Shown: positions 37,355-46,444 of the stretch, piece after piece | Numbering within the stretch: the stretch's first letter is position 1 | Layout of the letters: each line of letters begins with the position of its first letter | NCBI GenBank assembly: GCA_019752335.1 | Contig: JAIEMJ010000001.1 | Coordinates: forward strand, 186,001 to 250,000 | Source: Bryobacteraceae bacterium | GTDB taxonomy: Bacteria; Acidobacteriota; Terriglobia; Bryobacterales; Bryobacteraceae | Direction of reading: 5' to 3' | Length of the DNA: 64,000 nucleotides | Notes under the pieces: model-generated | Seen by the model: only the letters and a program-made list of their open reading frames with translations | The model's database searches: none | Told to the model about the DNA's origin: nothing | Made by a program: the position numbers and the translations under genes

Positions 37355-39864
37355 CGTTTGAACGACCGTGGGTGCTGTTGCTACTGCTTTTGCCCGTCGC
37401 CTGGGCGATCTTCCAATGGCGCGCCAGCGCGCTCGTCGCGCAGGGGCGCTTGCGTCTGGTGCTGAAGGCGCTGGCGGTAGCCGCCGTGTTGCTCGCGCTC
37501 GCGGAGCCAAGGGTGGAAAGCTCGGAGTCCAAACTGGCCGTTGCCGCGTTAGTGGATACGTCGGCCAGCGTCAGCGCCGCGGATCTCGAACGTGCCAATG
37601 CGCTAGTGAAGCAACTGAACGACGAGAGTGGCCGGCACGATCTGCGCGTCCTGCCCTTCGCCCGCGGAGCACGTCCGCGTGGGGCCACTGAGAAAGAGGC
37701 GTTGGGACTGACGGCCGGCGAAGCGGGGCGGGGAACTGACCTGGAGTCTGCCATTCGCGAAGCGGCTGCCGCCTTGCCCGAACGGCGCGTGCCGCGTTTG
37801 GCCCTGATCAGCGACGGCAAGGAGAATCGCGGCAGCGTGATGCGCGCCGCCTGGCAGATGCGGGGGCTGGGCATTCCGATTGACGTCTTCCCGATGAAGG
37901 GGCGTCCGCGTCCGGAACTACGCCTGACCGGCGTGGGCCTGCCGGCCCAGGCCTTCGCGGGTGAACGCTTCTCCGTGGAGTTGCAAGTGAGTTCGCCGAA
38001 AGCGACGAACGCCACGGTCGAGATCACGGCTGAAGGCAAGGTGCTCGGCAGCAGCCCAGTAGCTCTGGAGGCCGGCGAAAACACGGTCCGCGCCGCGGCC
38101 ACGCTTACCGAAGCCGGCGCTGTGGATTTGGGCGGCAGCGTGAAGGCGGGGGCCCTGGGCGAGGTCCGCTTCGCGCGGGCGATTACCTTGCGCCGTCCGC
38201 GGTTGCTGTATCTGTCGCAGGATCCGGTGGGCACGGAGAGTAACATCGCGCAGGCCGCGGCGGCCGCGAAGTTCGACTTTGAACGGTCAGAAGATCCAGC
38301 CAACGCGCCCCTGGCCGGGCGGCAGATCGTCGCGCTCAATAACGTGGATCTGGAAGCGCTGCCCGACACGCGGAAAGCCGAACTCGAAGGCTTTGTGAAG
38401 CAAGGCGGCGGACTCGTGGTGATCGGCGGCGAACGGAATATTTACCTTGAGAAGAAAAAGGACCTGCCCGAGAACGCACTGGAACGGAGCTTGCCCGCCA
38501 AGCTTGCGCCGCCGCGATCGCCCGAAGGCACCTGCGTCATTCTGATTGTCGATAAGTCGTCATCCATGGAAGGCCGCAAGATGGAGTTGGCCCGCTTGGC
38601 GGCCATCGGCGTCATTGAGAACTTACGGCCCATCGATATGGTGGGCGTCTTGATTTTCGATAACTCCTATTTGTGGGCCGTCCCCATTCGGAAGGCCGAG
38701 GATAAGTTACTCATCAAGCGTTTGGTGGGCGGCATTACTCCAGACGGCGGTACACAGATCGCCCCCGCGCTCAGTGAGGCCTTCCGTAAAGCCGTGCCGG
38801 TGAAAGCGACCTTCAAGCACATCGTCCTGCTGACGGACGGTATTTCCGAAGAGGGCGATTCGATCTCCGTGGCCAAGGAAGCCGCGGCTTTGCGCATTAC
38901 GATCTCTACGGTGGGCTTAGGCCAAGATGTGAATCGCGCCTATCTGGAGAAAGTGGCTTCCTTCTCTAAGGGCCGCTCGTACTTTCTGATTGACCCATCG
39001 GGCCTGGAGCAGATTCTCTTGCGCGACGTCATGGAGCATACCGGATCCACGGCGATTGAGCGCGCCGTGTCGCCCGTGATTACCAAGCGGACGGAGATCT
39101 TGGAAGGCGTCGGCATGGAGAGCGCGCCCGCGCTAAAGGGCTATGTGAAGTTTGAAGCCAAGCCGACGGCCGAGACGATCCTGGCGATCGATACGGGTCC
39201 CCAAGGGCAGGATCCGCTCCTCACGCGCTGGCAGTATGGCTTGGGCCGCACCGCGGTGTTCGCTTCCGACGCGAAGAGCCGCTGGGCGGAGGATTGGATC
39301 AAATGGCCCGGCTACGAAAAGCTGTGGACAAACTTACTCCGCGACTTACTTCCGCATACCAGTGAAGGCGAAGTGAGCACCGAGTATGACCCGGCTACGG
39401 CGACCCTGATAGTCCATTACCGGCTCGGCCCCGGTACGCCGGAACCGGCTGCCGCGCCGGCCATTTATGCCTTGGGGCCAGACAACTTCCGCCAGCCGGT
39501 GACGCTGGAACGGCTAGCCGCCGGCACCTATCGCGGACGCGTCAAAATCGGCGACCTACGCGGTCTATTCCGCCTGCGCCCCCTGGAAGAATCCCGCGCG
39601 TTTCCCGAGACGGGCTTCTATCGCGACGAAGAAGAATTGAATAGCTACGGCGCCAATGAGGACTTACTCAAACAAGTGGCCAGCTACACGGGCGGGCTCT
39701 ACAATCCCACGCCCGCCGAGGTCTTCCGGGCGGGCGGCAAGTCCATTCCGGCGATTGTTGAATTGTGGCCGTCGCTGTTGTTTGCCGCGATTCTGCTCAG
39801 CTTGCTGGAACTCCTATTGCGGAAGTGGCCTGGCGTGTTGCTTTGGCGGCCGGTGCGGGCCTAG
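37351..39864 (+). CDS. Membrane protein with two VWA domains and a GATase-like domain
   Basis: 837 residues; the ATG at 37351 overlaps the previous stop by ATGA, and the in-frame reading upstream lies inside that gene. Layout: two N-terminal helices (WVLLLLLLPVAWAIF, LKALAVAAVLLALAE), VWA domain 1 with MIDAS D69-T-S71-A-S73, a beta-sandwich (~200-285), a glutamine-amidotransferase-like region (LEGFVKQGGGLVVIGGERN), VWA domain 2 with MIDAS D401-K-S403-S-S405 (IVDKSSSMEG), and a C-terminal helix (LLFAAILLSLLELLLRKW). Both MIDAS motifs look able to bind metal, unlike that of its neighbour. It is the last membrane partner of the MoxR set, 16 nt before the sigma factor gene. Confidence 0.87.
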   Translation: MTFERPWVLLLLLLPVAWAIFQWRASALVAQGRLRLVLKALAVAAVLLALAEPRVESSESKLAVAALVDTSASVSAADLERANALVKQLNDESGRHDLRVLPFARGARPRGATEKEALGLTAGEAGRGTDLESAIREAAAALPERRVPRLALISDGKENRGSVMRAAWQMRGLGIPIDVFPMKGRPRPELRLTGVGLPAQAFAGERFSVELQVSSPKATNATVEITAEGKVLGSSPVALEAGENTVRAAATLTEAGAVDLGGSVKAGALGEVRFARAITLRRPRLLYLSQDPVGTESNIAQAAAAAKFDFERSEDPANAPLAGRQIVALNNVDLEALPDTRKAELEGFVKQGGGLVVIGGERNIYLEKKKDLPENALERSLPAKLAPPRSPEGTCVILIVDKSSSMEGRKMELARLAAIGVIENLRPIDMVGVLIFDNSYLWAVPIRKAEDKLLIKRLVGGITPDGGTQIAPALSEAFRKAVPVKATFKHIVLLTDGISEEGDSISVAKEAAALRITISTVGLGQDVNRAYLEKVASFSKGRSYFLIDPSGLEQILLRDVMEHTGSTAIERAVSPVITKRTEILEGVGMESAPALKGYVKFEAKPTAETILAIDTGPQGQDPLLTRWQYGLGRTAVFASDAKSRWAEDWIKWPGYEKLWTNLLRDLLPHTSEGEVSTEYDPATATLIVHYRLGPGTPEPAAAPAIYALGPDNFRQPVTLERLAAGTYRGRVKIGDLRGLFRLRPLEESRAFPETGFYRDEEELNSYGANEDLLKQVASYTGGLYNPTPAEVFRAGGKSIPAIVELWPSLLFAAILLSLLELLLRKWPGVLLWRPVRA

Positions 39865-39880
39865 GCTATCATCAGAAACA

Positions 39881-40450
39881 ATGGAAGGCGATCATCAAGT
39901 CACCTTGCTACTGGCGGAGGTTGCGGCCGGTAAGGAAGGCGCAGCGGATGAGCTCGTGAAGGTCGTTTATGGCGAGCTACACCGTTTGGCCCAGGGCTAC
40001 ATGCGCAAGGAGCGCGTCGGTCATACGTTGCAGGCTTCGGCCCTGGTAAACGAAGCTTATGTGCGCCTGATCGGCGAACGGGATGTCCGCTGGGAGAGCC
40101 GGGCCCATTTCTACGTGACGGCCGCGCGGACCATGCGCCGCATTCTGATTGACCATGCCCGGTCCAAGCAAACCGCCAAGCGCGACGGTGGCCAGCCGGT
40201 CACCTTGAACGAAGCCCTGCTCACCATTGATTCCCGCGTGGACCGCTCCCACGAAATGGTGATGATCGACGAAGCGTTGGTGCGGCTGGAACGTCTCGAT
40301 CCGCGCCAGTGCAAGATCGTCGAGCTACGCTTCTTCGGCGGCCTCACCGTGGAAGAGACGGCGCAGGCGCTCGATGTTTCGCCCAAGACCGTGAAACGCG
40401 ATTGGAGCGTGGCGCGCGCTTGGCTCGAAGCCGAACTCAGCGGCGCATAA
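39881..40450 (+). CDS. ECF-like RNA polymerase sigma factor (sigma70_ECF/TIGR02999 type)
   Basis: 189 residues from the ATG at 39881; an in-frame reading upstream overlaps the VWA gene. Region 2 contains GHTLQASALVNEAYVRLIG and RAHFYVTAARTMRRILIDHAR, a hallmark of this subgroup. Region 4 contains ELRFFGGLTVEETAQALDVSPKTVKRDW, the helix-turn-helix. In Acidobacteria and Planctomycetes such sigma factors are often next to Ser/Thr kinases; none is seen here. It may be cotranscribed with the MoxR-VWA genes. No anti-sigma factor is recognisable in the window. The 3' end overlaps the rluE-like gene by 14 nt. Confidence 0.92.
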   Translation: MEGDHQVTLLLAEVAAGKEGAADELVKVVYGELHRLAQGYMRKERVGHTLQASALVNEAYVRLIGERDVRWESRAHFYVTAARTMRRILIDHARSKQTAKRDGGQPVTLNEALLTIDSRVDRSHEMVMIDEALVRLERLDPRQCKIVELRFFGGLTVEETAQALDVSPKTVKRDWSVARAWLEAELSGA

Positions 40451-41021
40451 AGTCGAGTAAGTGGCGGACCTCGCCCACCGTTAATTCACGATACTGGCCC
40501 GGCGCTAGGTCGCCCAGCGGCAGCGGACCCAGCGCGGCGCGCACCAGGCGCAGCGTGGGATAGCCCACCGCCGCCGTCATGCGGCGCACCTGCCGGTTCT
40601 TGCCTTCGCTGAGGATGAGCTCAAGCCAAGCCGTGGGAATTTGTGCGCGATAACGAATGGGCGGCTCTCTCGGCGGTAGCGCCGGCGCCGTGGGCAACAG
40701 GCGCGCCCGCGCGGGCCGCGTCCGGAAGTCCCGTAGGTTCACTCCGGAGGCGAGTTGCGCGATCGCCTCGGGAGTGGGCAGGCCTTCCACTTGGGCCCAG
40801 TAGGTCTTGGCGTGCGCGAAACGCGGATCGGTCAACTGGTGCTGCAGCCACCCATCGTTGGTGAGGAGAAGCAAGCCTTCGCTGTCGCGGTCCAGACGTC
40901 CAGCCGGATAAACGCCGGGCACGCGGACAAAGTCCTTCAGCGTGCGCGCGGCGGAGCCTGGCTCCGGCGTGAACTGCGTCAGGACATCGTACGGTTTGTG
41001 AAAGAGCAGGTAACGCTTCAC
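40437..41021 (-). CDS. rluE: 23S rRNA pseudouridine synthase, RluE/RsuA type
   Basis: 194 residues. The start MKRYLLFHKPYDVLTQFT matches the RsuA/RluE family without an S4 domain, which is the RluE form. The catalytic Asp is D44 in AGRLDRDSEGLLLLTNDG; the KTYWAQVEG and EGKNRQVRRM blocks are both conserved. RluE modifies uridine 2457 of E. coli 23S rRNA; assignment of the same site here is inferred. It converges on the sigma factor gene with a 14-nt overlap. Confidence 0.87.
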   Translation of the reverse strand: MKRYLLFHKPYDVLTQFTPEPGSAARTLKDFVRVPGVYPAGRLDRDSEGLLLLTNDGWLQHQLTDPRFAHAKTYWAQVEGLPTPEAIAQLASGVNLRDFRTRPARARLLPTAPALPPREPPIRYRAQIPTAWLELILSEGKNRQVRRMTAAVGYPTLRLVRAALGPLPLGDLAPGQYRELTVGEVRHLLDFMRR

Positions 41022-41073
41022 TCATCCATTACAACGCGCCGGCTGAGGCGTTCTTCAGGCATAATGAAAGCCC

Positions 41074-41943
41074 ATGAGTAAACGGCTCTTGATCGCCGGG
41101 GCCAGTGGTTCCGTAGGACTCGCCACGCTGCGCGCGGCGAAGGAGGCGGGCTATTGGGTGCGCACCTTGTCGCGGCGCATGACGCACTATCCGATGCTGG
41201 CCCGCTACGCCAACGATGTCGTGCTGGCGGACGCGACGTCCACCCTGGCAATTCAACATATCTTCGAAGACGTCGACATCGTGATCTCCGCCCTCGGCGC
41301 TTCGGTAAGCGCCGGCGCGTCCGAGAAGCGCTCCTTCCGTGCGGTGGACCTGGTGGCCAACCGCAACCTGCTCACGCTCGCCCAGAAGACCCAACGCCTG
41401 CAGCGCTTCGTCTATGTCTCGGTGCATCTCTCGCCCGGCTACACGCATACGGCCTACGTGCAAGCGCACGAGGACTTCGTCGATACGCTGCAACTGGCCA
41501 AGGTCCCGCACACGATCATCCGGCCGACGGGCGTCTTCTCCGCGTTCAGCGAAATGCTCGCTTACGCGCGCTACGGCTTTCTGCCGGTCGTCGGCGACGG
41601 GCAAGCGAAGAGCAATCCGATTCACGAGGAGGACGTGGCGCGCGCGTGCCTCGCGCGGCTGGAGGGCGAGAGCTGCCAGATCGACGTGGGCGGCCCCGAC
41701 ATCTACACGCGCCGCGAAATGGCGGAACTCGCTTTCCGCGCGCTGGGCCGCGAGCCGCGCGTGTGGCCGGTGAGTCCGCGCGTCTTCGGTTGGATGGGCC
41801 GCCTCAGCGGCATCGGCTCACCGCGCAAGCGCGAACTCTTCGAATTCCTCGGCGCGGTATCAACGACCACGTGCGTCGCCCCGTTGTACGGCGAGCGGCG
41901 GCTCGAAGACTACTTCGAGTCGTTGACGAATTTGCGGGGGTAG
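41074..41943 (+). CDS. NAD(P)-binding protein (NmrA/atypical SDR)
   Basis: 289 residues. The Rossmann motif is IAGASGSVG (residues 7-15), with R following strand 2 (RTLSRRM) suggesting NADP. VSVHLSPG replaces the usual Ser-Tyr-Lys triad, so it is an atypical SDR like those that act as NADPH-dependent isomerases, sensors or complex I assembly chaperones. TIIRPTGVFSAFSEML and DVGGPDIYTRREMAELAF are typical of the group. The substrate is unknown. It starts 52 nt from the divergent rluE-like gene. Confidence 0.8.
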   Translation: MSKRLLIAGASGSVGLATLRAAKEAGYWVRTLSRRMTHYPMLARYANDVVLADATSTLAIQHIFEDVDIVISALGASVSAGASEKRSFRAVDLVANRNLLTLAQKTQRLQRFVYVSVHLSPGYTHTAYVQAHEDFVDTLQLAKVPHTIIRPTGVFSAFSEMLAYARYGFLPVVGDGQAKSNPIHEEDVARACLARLEGESCQIDVGGPDIYTRREMAELAFRALGREPRVWPVSPRVFGWMGRLSGIGSPRKRELFEFLGAVSTTTCVAPLYGERRLEDYFESLTNLRG

Positions 41944-42055
41944 AACCAATACTGTTCACATAAGCTAGGACCAATGCTCCGACTTGACGGACTGCTGAGC
42001 AGTAACTACGCCGTTAGCCTTACGACGTGGCTTCAGCGTACGAAAAATCAGGGAG

Positions 42056-42428
42056 CTACCTGTTGCTTGGCCGAGGGGGCAAGCGAGTAACGCGGATCTT
42101 GCGGTCGTTGACGACGCAGAAATGCCCGGCCCAGACGACGCCCGATTGTAGCGTGGCAATCGCTAGGCCGGCAGATTCCGTTGGCGTGAGCGAGCTGGCT
42201 CGGAACAGGATGACTCCACACGAAGCTGGCAGGCCTTGACGGAAGGCGAGATCGCCGAAGTACTTCGTCATAGGTGAGCAGTGTTCGGCCTTCGGCCGAT
42301 GCCATACCGAGTACTTCGGTGTCGGGTAATCCGGGGTTCGTTTCGGCGATAGAGGCGACGTCGAATCCGCATTGCCGCAGTAGACGCAGCGCTTCCTGCG
42401 GGAAGTTCTCGTCCGCGACGAACTTCAT
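42056..42428 (-). pseudogene. DUF5615 PIN-like toxin, frameshifted
   Basis: The N-terminal frame reads MKFVADENFPQEALRLL to GRTLLTYD, the typical DUF5615 start with the acidic DEN motif. After about 52 codons the frame becomes meaningless (EVLRRSRLPSRP), while the next frame over resumes the family with YFGDLAFRQGLPASCGVILFR and ends at 42056. A single extra base near GACGAAGTAC restores a continuous product. Members are PIN-like RNases paired with DUF433 antitoxins. The toxin is therefore either inactivated or affected by a sequencing error. It overlaps the antitoxin gene by ATGA. Confidence 0.75.
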
Positions 42429-42664
42429 GCAAGTTGGAGAGGAACTACGTGCTCAGTGTGAAGGAGCTCGGCGGCATAGGCCAAACAGGCCTGGATGTCG
42501 TCCTGACGGAGGTGCGGATAGTTGTCCAAGATCTGCTCATGGGTCCACCCGGCGGCAAGAAGATCGACGATGAACTCAACGGCGAGCCGTGTGCCCCGAA
42601 TGACTGGTTTGCCAACGAGGACTTTGGGGTCGACCGTAATGCGTTCGCGCCAGTTCATTTCCAT
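42425..42664 (-). CDS. DUF433 antitoxin-like protein
   Basis: 79 residues. The DUF433 hallmark ITVDPKVLVGKPVIRGTRLAV is intact, followed by the winged-helix-like segment LLAAGWTHEQILDNYPHLRQDDIQACLAYA. DUF433 proteins bind DNA and neutralise the adjacent DUF5615 PIN-like toxin in type II systems. It precedes its frameshifted partner with an ATGA overlap, so the antitoxin has outlived a functional toxin frame. Confidence 0.85.
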   Translation of the reverse strand: MEMNWRERITVDPKVLVGKPVIRGTRLAVEFIVDLLAAGWTHEQILDNYPHLRQDDIQACLAYAAELLHTEHVVPLQLA

Positions 42665-42912
42665 CGCTTCCAGGATACCAGCCGGGTCGCTTGGTCGACG
42701 AATCGCGGCTCCCGTGCAGTTGATGGTGAGCTAGTTTGCGCCCTGCTTTCACTGCTGATTCTCGCGGCAGTTCGTCCAGATCATCGCGGCGGAAGGCGTC
42801 AGAATCACTGCGTGGATCTTCCTAACGATTTTCCTTCGGCACGACGATGCTTGCAATGGAACACTCCTTCAACGTCCCAATTCCCCGTTCGTCATGAAAG
42901 AACGCGGCAGGA
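42665..42912. other. Gene-free stretch between the antitoxin gene and a permease remnant
   Basis: No reading frame in this 248-nt stretch looks like a conserved protein. The plus strand shows short, broken hydrophobic pieces (for example CALLSLLILAAV near 42740) that could be decayed permease sequence ahead of the recognisable remnant at 42913. No tRNA, hairpin-plus-T-run or repeat was found. Confidence 0.5.
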
Positions 42913-43203
42913 TTGGAGATTGGTATCCGTTTGGCCCTGGGCGGCACGAGTTGGCAGGTCCTCCGCTCCGTATTGGGTCGCGTGTTCCTAACTGTGTGTG
43001 TCGGCCTCGCGCTCGGTATCGGCGTAGCGCTGGGAGTGGCAAACCCACTGTCTTTCCTACTAGCACAGGGAATTCAGGCATTGGATCCCGCGAACTTTGG
43101 ATCTGTCGCGGTCATTTGCCTCCTTACCGCGCTGCCTGCCGCTATCGTTCCCGCAAATCGGTTGCTCTCGGTTGATCCCATACGCTCACTCCGAGTTGAA
43201 TAG
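42913..43203 (+). pseudogene. C-terminal remnant of a MacB/FtsX-type ABC transporter permease
   Basis: About 96 codons match only the last part of a MacB_PCD/FtsX permease: EIGIRLALGGTSWQVLR (the signature coupling segment), one helix (VGLALGIGVALGVANPLSF), then AVICLLTALPAAIVPANRLLSVDPIRSLRVE, the usual C-terminus of acidobacterial permeases. The ~700 residues expected upstream are absent. It is therefore a fragment left by deletion or rearrangement. Base composition is lower in GC than the flanking genes. Confidence 0.75.
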
Positions 43204-43340
43204 CAGGCCATCCTGATTGACCCTGCAGGCTGGGAGCCCACAAGACGGGTAACGATCAAGTCACGCAGGTTCACTCGAAGTGGCACGTGCGGCCACACTG
43301 TACCGGCTTGCAGCGACCTTCGACGCCTGCAGAAGCCCCG

Positions 43341-44525
43341 TTATCTGAATGGCCTTAGGCGGCCCAGTAAGCAGACAGCGAACGTGGTGGCGTAGCCGGG
43401 CAGGATCCACAGGAAGCTCCAAGCGTCCGCGGTCCGGAGGTAGATCGCCGAACTCACGACCACGCCGGCGGCTAAAGAAATGAACGCTACCGGGCGTCTG
43501 ACGCCGCCGGCGGATTGCACCGCCGCCGTAAGTACGAGGCCGGTGGCCGGGATCTCGACGGGCCAGCGAAACTCAGGCCGGTAGTGACCCACCACCAGCC
43601 ATCCCAGCGCGGCGGCGGGCAGGCCCAGCCAGGTCCACCAGCGGCCTGGTACCAGGCCGCTGAAGGATCGCACTCCGAAGCGCATCGCGCCCAGCAAGGT
43701 GACAGCCGCGAGCATCATCGGCCCCGCGAGCGCCTGCTGGGAGGCGCTTCCCCAGAGGGCTCCGACGATGATGCTGAAGACTTTGCGTCGAAAGGGAGCG
43801 TGGAGCCAGGCGTCCGAAATCACTGCCATCAACGTAAGCAGGAGAAAGAAAGGCAAGACCATTCCGAAGAAGCCTGCCCGTAGGACGTCCTTGCGGCGCT
43901 CCAAGCGAGACGCGCCGTCGGCGGCGAGGAACAAGAGCGGCGCCAGGATGAAGCTGAGCCGTGAGAGCCCGCCGAAGAGATTCGGCCCGTCCGACAAGTC
44001 GGCCCAGCCGGGCAGCCCGGACCCGATGGCGGGCCAGCCCTCGCGTGCGCGCACCAGCGCCGCGATGACGATGGCCCAGCCGAGCCGGTTCGAGAAAGCC
44101 GCCAGACGTGCCGTGGTCCGCTGACTGCCCAGTCCGGTGATCATGACGAACGCGATCAGGGGCAGCGCGATCCACGGCGAGAACGTCCCGCGAAGCAGCC
44201 AATTGGCTCCTGCCAGCAGCTCTGCGATCCAAATCGAGAGGAACCAGGCTGCGCAGAGCCGCACCACGCACCCACCCGCGAAGCCCAGCGAATCGTCTAC
44301 TGCTTGCCACAAACCCACGGACCGTGCGGCGCAGGCGGGGCCTACGAAGAACAGCGCGGTCAAGGGGAGGCCCGCGAAAGCGAACACGAAGTCGCTGCCG
44401 GGCCTTTCGTACGAGATCCAGAACCCGAAGTTGAGAATCAAGGTGCTCAAGATCAGCGCGGGCTCGCGCCAGCATCCGACCATGGAATCGGGCTCGGTCC
44501 AACGAAGCATCCTCGGGTTGGACAC
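43341..44525 (-). CDS. Polytopic membrane protein, unknown function
   Basis: 394 residues with roughly ten hydrophobic segments spread evenly (for example ALILSTLILNFGFWISY, GMVLPFFLLLTLMAVISDAW, FLWILPGYATTFAVCLLG). Short charged loops and several Gly/Pro breaks suggest a transporter or permease-like fold; the arrangement is reminiscent of purine/cytosine or amino-acid permeases, but I cannot identify a family motif. An in-frame ATG at 44510 is an alternative start. It is 27 nt downstream of the sulfatase stop on the same strand and could share its transcript. Confidence 0.65.
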   Translation of the reverse strand: MSNPRMLRWTEPDSMVGCWREPALILSTLILNFGFWISYERPGSDFVFAFAGLPLTALFFVGPACAARSVGLWQAVDDSLGFAGGCVVRLCAAWFLSIWIAELLAGANWLLRGTFSPWIALPLIAFVMITGLGSQRTTARLAAFSNRLGWAIVIAALVRAREGWPAIGSGLPGWADLSDGPNLFGGLSRLSFILAPLLFLAADGASRLERRKDVLRAGFFGMVLPFFLLLTLMAVISDAWLHAPFRRKVFSIIVGALWGSASQQALAGPMMLAAVTLLGAMRFGVRSFSGLVPGRWWTWLGLPAAALGWLVVGHYRPEFRWPVEIPATGLVLTAAVQSAGGVRRPVAFISLAAGVVVSSAIYLRTADAWSFLWILPGYATTFAVCLLGRLRPFR

Positions 44526-44552
44526 CGTCGGGCGCGCGAAGTTCCGGCCCTG

Positions 44553-46034
44553 TTAGGCGTCGCGCGGACGCACGTACCACTCGAGCGACTCTTCCCGGCT
44601 CAGCCTCGCGGGTTCCTGGCTGGCTTCGGGATGCGTCGCGCGGAAGCGCGCCAGCATCAGCCCTTGCAAGCGTTCTACCTCCCGCGGATGCTTCGCGGCC
44701 ACGTTCGTAAACTCGCCTTCGTCGTTTTGCAGATCGAAGAGCTTGACGTAGCGTCCCGGCTTCGGATTCTCGGTCACATACCCGTCGGTGCGCGCGCGCC
44801 GGCCAGAGCCAAAGATGCACTTCCAGCGCCGGTCCATCGCGTAGCACTCCTCGTTCTCCAAATAGGTGCTGAAGACATGATCCCGGGGCTTGGTGGATTT
44901 ACCCTCGAGATACGGCCGCAGGGACTGGCCGTGGCGCACGGGCAGAGCCTCCAGGCCGAGCAAGTCCGTCAACGTGTGCGGCAGGTCAATGTGTTCCGTG
45001 AAGTCCCGCACCGTCCCCTGCCGGATCTTGCCGGGCCAACGCATCATCAACGGCACATGCAGCGCCGGCATGTAGCCGCAGTGCTTCTCGAAACGCCCGT
45101 GTTGGCCCAGCGAGTAGCCGTGGTCTGCCAGATACACGACGAGCGTGTTCTGTTCAAGGCCATGTTTCTTGAGCAGGTCCAAGGCGCGGCCGACGTTGCG
45201 ATCGAGGAAACGAACGGAGGTGTAATAAGCGGCGATGATGCCTTGTTTCTCCGCAGGGCTTAGGTCGCGAAAGATCAGCGGAATCTGGCCGGCGTCTTCC
45301 GGGCCGACGCGGGGCACGGGAAAGCGCCGAGGATCGAAGGCGTTCCGGTCTTCGAGCGGAAAGTCGTATGGCGAGTGCGGCTCCTGAAAGCTCAGCCAAA
45401 GCGCGAAAGGCTGCTGGCTCGCCGCGCCGAGGAATTCGTCCGCCAGCCGTAACTGATACAGCGACTTCATTTCGGCCTCCACGCGTCCGAAGGGCAGCTT
45501 CTCGGCGTTCAGCCAGATGCGCGCCGGGTCCTGAAAGGGCTTCCACGGCGGCTTCACGCGCACGCCTTCCGGCAACGCGGACGGCTTCACGGTGGCCATC
45601 CAGGCGCGCTGCACTTCGCCTTCGGTCTGGCAATAGTCGAAGCCGTGGAGTCCGGCGCGGCCTGGTTGGTTGAAGTGCATCTTGCCGATCACGCCGGTGC
45701 GGTAGCCGGCCTGCTTCAACTGCTTGGCCAGCGTTGGCTTCTCCGTCGAAAGCGGGGTCTTGAGGACGGTCACTCCGGCCGCGTGCGGCAATTGCCCGGT
45801 CAACAGACTCTGCCGCGAAGGCGTGCAGACCGGCGAATTGCAGAAGTGGCGAGCGAAGCGCGTACCCTGGCTCGCCAGGCGATCCAGATTCGGCGTCTCG
45901 GCCAGCGCATTGCCCTGCGCGCCCAGGACGTAGCCCGCATGGTCATCTGCGATGATGTACAGCAAGTTGGGCCGCTTCGGAGCTTGGTAGGCGGTTCCGG
46001 CAAAGGCCGCCAAGGCGTGACGACGAGAGGTCAT
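44553..46034 (-). CDS. Secreted sulfatase (formylglycine-dependent)
   Basis: 493 residues with a Tat-like leader (MTSRRHALAAFAGTAY). Metal ligands D30/D31 (YIIADDHAG) and the sulfatase signature C70-T-P-S-R74 (CxPSR) are intact; C70 must be oxidised to formylglycine by an FGE not seen in the window. LYIIADDH, NLDRLASQGTRF and YLADHGYSLGQHGRFEKHCGY (third metal site) are family blocks. Overall it resembles the choline/iduronate-type sulfatases common in Acidobacteria and Planctomycetes. Likely acts on sulfated glycans in the periplasm; the substrate cannot be named. Confidence 0.88.
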   Translation of the reverse strand: MTSRRHALAAFAGTAYQAPKRPNLLYIIADDHAGYVLGAQGNALAETPNLDRLASQGTRFARHFCNSPVCTPSRQSLLTGQLPHAAGVTVLKTPLSTEKPTLAKQLKQAGYRTGVIGKMHFNQPGRAGLHGFDYCQTEGEVQRAWMATVKPSALPEGVRVKPPWKPFQDPARIWLNAEKLPFGRVEAEMKSLYQLRLADEFLGAASQQPFALWLSFQEPHSPYDFPLEDRNAFDPRRFPVPRVGPEDAGQIPLIFRDLSPAEKQGIIAAYYTSVRFLDRNVGRALDLLKKHGLEQNTLVVYLADHGYSLGQHGRFEKHCGYMPALHVPLMMRWPGKIRQGTVRDFTEHIDLPHTLTDLLGLEALPVRHGQSLRPYLEGKSTKPRDHVFSTYLENEECYAMDRRWKCIFGSGRRARTDGYVTENPKPGRYVKLFDLQNDEGEFTNVAAKHPREVERLQGLMLARFRATHPEASQEPARLSREESLEWYVRPRDA

Positions 46035-46053
46035 CCCCAGAGTATATAGCTCG

Positions 46054-46443
46054 TCAGCGTTTGGGCGGCAGCATCGTATGCGCTACCAGGTGGACAGGAA
46101 TCGCGCCCAGGTGGGCATTCCGATGGACCAACTCGAAGCCACGGATCCGCGCTGCCGCCGCAATCAGGCAGTCGGCTGCCGGAATGCGGACTCCCGCTTC
46201 GTGCCGCAGCGCGAAAGCCGCGTCGGCGACCTCCCGGGTGATGTCCACCGTGCCGGCAATGGACTCAGCATAGGCCATCATCAGCTCTGGCCCTCCCTCC
46301 TCATCGCGTAGCTTCATCCGCAACTCGAACCAAGTTACAGCGGCGACATGCCCCTGCCTTTCGGCCAGGATGCGCTCCACCAGGTCGCTGCCCGGGTCGG
46401 CGTAGCAGTGGGCGAGGATGGCGGAGGTATCGAGGAGATACAT
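46054..46443 (-). CDS. vapC: VapC-like PIN-domain toxin
   Basis: 129 residues. PIN acidic residues are visible: D5 in MYLLDTSAIL, Glu in VTWFELRMKL, and Asp in IPAADCLIAAAA. All required carboxylates appear intact, so the RNase is probably active. PIN toxins cleave tRNA or rRNA when their antitoxin is lost. The ATG starts just after the stop of the AbrB-type antitoxin gene. Confidence 0.87.
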   Translation of the reverse strand: MYLLDTSAILAHCYADPGSDLVERILAERQGHVAAVTWFELRMKLRDEEGGPELMMAYAESIAGTVDITREVADAAFALRHEAGVRIPAADCLIAAAARIRGFELVHRNAHLGAIPVHLVAHTMLPPKR

Positions 46444-46444
46444 C

